Both the position numbers and the translations under genes were made by a program. Positions 6,097 through 8,938 of a stretch of 8,938 nt of DNA are shown piece after piece. Position 1 is the first letter of the stretch, and every line of letters starts with the position of its first letter. Origin of the DNA: DAOTVD01 sp034437075. GTDB taxonomy: Bacteria > Chloroflexota > Anaerolineae > Aggregatilineales > J027. The notes under the pieces were generated by a model. That model was not told the origin of the DNA. It saw only the letters and a list, made by a program, of their open reading frames with translations, and ran no database searches. The stretch lies in the NCBI GenBank assembly GCA_034437075.1, contig DAOTVD010000142.1, forward strand, positions 1-8,938, given 5' to 3'.

Positions 6097-8938
6097 ATGG
6101 TCGCATCGGCGGAAAAACGCCCCCCCAAGGAATTCAAGAAAGTCCCCATGCCGGATGATTTACCGCGCGACATCGCGCTGGCGGAGAACGCGCGCACTGT
6201 TTTACACAAGCGCTATTTGCGCAAAGACCCAGACGGCAACCCGGTGGAAACCGAAGCCGAGATGTTCTGGCGGGTGGCCTACCACGTCGCGCGGGCCGAA
6301 TTGGATTTTGGCGGCGATGATGCGGTGGTCGAAACCTGGGCGCGGCGCTACTACGACCTGCTGACAAACCTGCGCTTCTTCCCCAATAGCCCGACCTTCA
6401 CCGGGGCCGGGACGCCCCTGGGCCAGTTGGCCGCCTGCTTCGTGCTGGCCATTGATGATGATATGGGCCGCACGGGCGAAGGCATTTTCGAGACACTGCG
6501 CCATGCCGCGCTCATCCAGCAGACCGGCGGCGGCAACGGCTTCGCGTTTAGCCGTTTGCGGCCCAAGGGTGCCACGGTGGCCACCTCCAACGGTTCGGCG
6601 ACCGGGCCGATTGGCTTCTTGCGCGTCTATGACCAAGCCTTTGGCGAGATCGCGCAAGGCGGCAGTCGCAGGGGCGCGAATATGGCCGTCCTCAATGTGT
6701 CGCACCCTGATGTGCGCGATTTCATCCAGTGCAAAGCCACCGAAGGCGCGATTGAAAATTTCAACATCAGCGTGGGCATTACGGATGAATTTATGCAAGC
6801 CGTGGAAAACGACGCGGACTTCGACCTGATTAATCCGCAAGACGGCACCGTATGGGAGACGGTACGCGCGCGCGAACTATTCGACATGATCGCCAAATAC
6901 GCACACAACAACGGCGAACCCGGCGTCTTGTTCTTGGATGCCGCCAACCGCGAGAACCCCGTGCCACATTTGTATGCGCTAGAAGCGACCAACCCCTGCG
7001 TCACAGGGGATACGTTGGTAGCCACGCCAGATGGTTGGAAACGAGCAGATGCCTTCCGAGAGGGTGATGAAATATGTACGGTCTTGGGTACGGGCAATGT
7101 CGCAACCATTGAAGTGCATGAGGCAGTACCTGTTTATGATGTGCGTTTTTCAGATGGTGGCACGCTACGAGTAACCGCCGCGCATCAATTCCATGCGCGC
7201 GATTCTCGAACCAAGTTTTTTGAACACCGACGCACAGATGAACTTGAAATTGGGGATTGGGTGCGCGTCTACAAAGCGGCAGTGCCTAACAATCCTGTGC
7301 CGCAGGGCTGTGTGGAGGTCGAAGATCGCCATTATGGTTTCTTGGTCGGTGTTCTGATCGGTGATGGCTGTTACACGCCCCATGTTTTGTCCAAGAATGT
7401 GGTTCGTATCAGCACACACGCCGATGAAGACGAATGGAACACCATTCTGGAAGAAGCATTTGCCCCTGTGGGCGCAGAGCGTGCCGCAACCTATGTAAAC
7501 AAGGGTAGCCGTGGTATAACTATGGACCCTAAACCAGGGCGCGTTATCGCGGATTGGGTGAAGTCGCTCCCCCTAGAACCAGTTGTCGGGCGTGAGCAGA
7601 CCCTCCCTGAAGCTTATATCAATAGCAATCGGGAATTCTTGGTGGGGCTGTTAGATGGCCTGTTCAGCACAGGTGGTAGTGTTGATCTGCAATCAAATCA
7701 GCCCCTCATCCGGTTCCACACCGCTAGCCCAGAACTCGCTCAACAAGTGCGCCGCATCTTGCTCTTGTTTGGCATTCATGGGCGTGTCTTCGAGTCTGTA
7801 CGCAAACGACATGACATTGATGGTCGCACTATTCGCCACGATCGTCCAAAGTATGATGTCGTGATTTCAGGTCAGAGTTTTGGCCGTTTCTTCGAGCAAA
7901 TTACACTAAGTCATCCTGAAAAGCAGTATCGGATGGAAGAAGCAGCGTTGCGTTCGAACTTCACAGGGGGTAATTGGGCGGCAAAAGTCGTCAGCATTGA
8001 ACCCGCAGGCGTAGAAAAAGTTTATGATCTTTACGAACCGCGCAGTGATACTTGGATTACAAACGGCTATGTTTCACGGGGATGCGGCGAACAGTGGCTT
8101 GGCCCATTCGAAAACTGCTGCCTCGGTAGCGTGAACTTGGCCCAACACTACACCGACGATGGCCGCGTAGACTGGGAAAAACTGCAAGAAAGCATCGCGC
8201 TTTCCACGCGCTTCCTAGACCATGTCGTGACGGCGAATGCGTATGTGCCCGCCGTGCCCCAACTGCGCGAAGCCGCCGAACGGGTGCGCCGCATCGGGTT
8301 GGGCATCATGGGCCTGGCGGATATAATGTACGCGCTGGGCGTGCGCTATGGCTCTGCCGAGGGGCAAGAATTCGCCAGCCAGATCATGGAATTTGTGCGG
8401 TACCACAGTATGCGCACCAGCATCGAATTGGCCCGCCAGCACGGCCCCTTCCCCGCCATCGAAGGCAGTCGCTACGACCCGAATAATCTACAGTGGACGA
8501 TCCCCGCGCCGATTGTGGCGCATCAATCCGACTGGGGACGGCCCGAACTCGACTGGCACGCCATCGAGCGCGATTTACGCGCGCATGGCATCCGCAACGG
8601 CGCGCAGACGACCATCGCGCCCACGGGCACCATCGCCACGGTCAGCGGCTGCGAGGGCTACGGCTGCGAACCTGTGTTTGCGCTGGCGTATATGCGCTAT
8701 GTGGTCAACAACGCGGGCAACAGCAACGACCGCGATATGCTGCAATACACCAGCCCGCTATTCCAACGCGCATTGGAACGCGCCGACCTGAGCGCAAAAG
8801 ACATCGACAAGATCGTGAAGCAGGTCAACAAAACGGGCACCTGCCAAACCGTGATGGACGTGCCCGACGAAATCCGGCGCGTGTTCGTCGTGGCGGGCGA
8901 TATCAGCGGCGAGGAACACATCCGCATGCAGGGCGCCA
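6097..8938 (+). CDS. nrdJ: Class II (adenosylcobalamin-dependent) ribonucleotide reductase with intein (3' end outside window)
   Basis: The enzyme reduces ribonucleotides to deoxyribonucleotides using a cobalamin-generated thiyl radical and works without oxygen. The start is ATG 6097 with GGAAGGAA six to seven bases upstream. The frame is open to the window end (947 codons). The N-extein is residues 1-300, an intein occupies 301-662, and the C-extein starts at Cys663. Key sites are intact: redox Cys114 (QLAACFVL), then Asn299 before the insertion, thiyl-radical Cys663 and Glu665 (CGEQ) after it, and the second redox Cys674 in FENCCLGSVNL. Further motifs are RIGLGIMGLAD and the phosphate-binding loop APTGTIATVSG. 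There is no N-terminal ATP cone in the visible part. It is probably co-regulated with nrdR. The remaining C-terminal part, which in this family carries the swinging Cys pair, is not seen. The joined sequence NPCGEQWLGPF is normal for the family. Confidence 0.96.
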   Translation, partial: MVASAEKRPPKEFKKVPMPDDLPRDIALAENARTVLHKRYLRKDPDGNPVETEAEMFWRVAYHVARAELDFGGDDAVVETWARRYYDLLTNLRFFPNSPTFTGAGTPLGQLAACFVLAIDDDMGRTGEGIFETLRHAALIQQTGGGNGFAFSRLRPKGATVATSNGSATGPIGFLRVYDQAFGEIAQGGSRRGANMAVLNVSHPDVRDFIQCKATEGAIENFNISVGITDEFMQAVENDADFDLINPQDGTVWETVRARELFDMIAKYAHNNGEPGVLFLDAANRENPVPHLYALEATNPCVTGDTLVATPDGWKRADAFREGDEICTVLGTGNVATIEVHEAVPVYDVRFSDGGTLRVTAAHQFHARDSRTKFFEHRRTDELEIGDWVRVYKAAVPNNPVPQGCVEVEDRHYGFLVGVLIGDGCYTPHVLSKNVVRISTHADEDEWNTILEEAFAPVGAERAATYVNKGSRGITMDPKPGRVIADWVKSLPLEPVVGREQTLPEAYINSNREFLVGLLDGLFSTGGSVDLQSNQPLIRFHTASPELAQQVRRILLLFGIHGRVFESVRKRHDIDGRTIRHDRPKYDVVISGQSFGRFFEQITLSHPEKQYRMEEAALRSNFTGGNWAAKVVSIEPAGVEKVYDLYEPRSDTWITNGYVSRGCGEQWLGPFENCCLGSVNLAQHYTDDGRVDWEKLQESIALSTRFLDHVVTANAYVPAVPQLREAAERVRRIGLGIMGLADIMYALGVRYGSAEGQEFASQIMEFVRYHSMRTSIELARQHGPFPAIEGSRYDPNNLQWTIPAPIVAHQSDWGRPELDWHAIERDLRAHGIRNGAQTTIAPTGTIATVSGCEGYGCEPVFALAYMRYVVNNAGNSNDRDMLQYTSPLFQRALERADLSAKDIDKIVKQVNKTGTCQTVMDVPDEIRRVFVVAGDISGEEHIRMQGA
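6997..8082 (+). mobile_element. Intein with LAGLIDADG homing-endonuclease domain, inserted at the nrdJ active-site Cys
   Basis: This 362-residue insertion splits the family motif NP-CGEQ. Block A is canonical (CVTGDTLVATPDGW, Cys1). Block B has T60-A-A-H63. The endonuclease region follows: first LAGLIDADG helix LVGVLIGDG (116-124, Asp123 kept) and second helix LDGLFSTGG (219-227), where the acidic residue is Gly226. Block F starts with VYDL (Asp344), but its usual His is Asp351. The last residues are NGYVSRG before extein Cys, where NGxxxHN is expected, so both penultimate His and terminal Asn are missing. Cys1, block B and the +1 Cys could still support the first splicing steps. Base use is more AT-rich than the extein, with GAT, GGT, GTT and CGT codons frequent, which points to separate ancestry. 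Boundaries follow from restoring the reductase motif. Whether it splices is unknown. Confidence 0.95.

Noticed and set aside
6202..6840. Minus-strand open frame of 212 codons opposite the nrdJ N-extein
   Set aside because: It is opposite highly conserved reductase motifs, has no recognisable domains, and is explained by GC-rich codon structure of nrdJ.
8065..8085. A simple frameshift as the cause of the missing His-Asn at the intein end
   Set aside because: Shifting the frame near the junction can bring CAC (His) into frame, but then Asn is still absent and the extein Cys-Gly-Glu frame is lost; the current frame is continuous with intact reductase on both sides.

Overview
The window reads as chromosomal DNA of a moderately GC-rich bacterium. 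The gene mix (a FadN-type beta-oxidation protein under a KstR2-like TetR regulator, a PMT-like membrane glycosyltransferase, and an adenosylcobalamin-dependent ribonucleotide reductase with its own NrdR) would fit a Chloroflexota lineage such as the Anaerolineae. That placement is inferred from protein flavour, not from a marker gene.

Layout. (1) Bases 1-1154, plus strand: the C-terminal part of a multi-pass membrane protein resembling family-39 glycosyltransferases, cut by the window start. It converges, with a 5-base gap, on a minus-strand gene block. (2) Bases 1160-5130, minus strand: four closely spaced genes, in transcription order a TetR-family regulator, an unrecognised 158-residue protein, a FadN-type fusion of 3-hydroxyacyl-CoA dehydrogenase and enoyl-CoA hydratase, and a single-domain cyclic-nucleotide-binding-like protein. 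A near-perfect sigma70-type promoter lies just upstream of the regulator. The arrangement looks like a self-regulated fatty-acid or acyl-CoA degradation operon. (3) Bases 5131-5488: a divergent, AT-rich control region. Its nrdR side holds two palindromes 32 bases apart that resemble tandem NrdR boxes, inside a longer direct repeat, followed by a third inverted repeat. (4) Bases 5489-8938, plus strand: nrdR and then nrdJ, a class II ribonucleotide reductase that runs off the window end.

The most interesting object is a 362-residue intein inside nrdJ (6997-8082). It is inserted directly before the cysteine that should carry the catalytic thiyl radical, so the enzyme cannot form without splicing. 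The N-terminal splicing motifs are intact, but the C-terminal ones are not canonical: the usual His-Asn before the splice junction is Arg-Gly, and the block F His position is Asp. The second LAGLIDADG motif of its homing endonuclease also has Gly in place of the catalytic Asp. Either this intein uses unusual chemistry, or it is decaying inside an otherwise intact, normally essential enzyme.

Together the right half forms a dNTP-supply module: NrdR senses ATP/dATP and would repress its own gene and probably nrdJ through the tandem boxes. The left half is lipid catabolism plus an unrelated cell-envelope gene.
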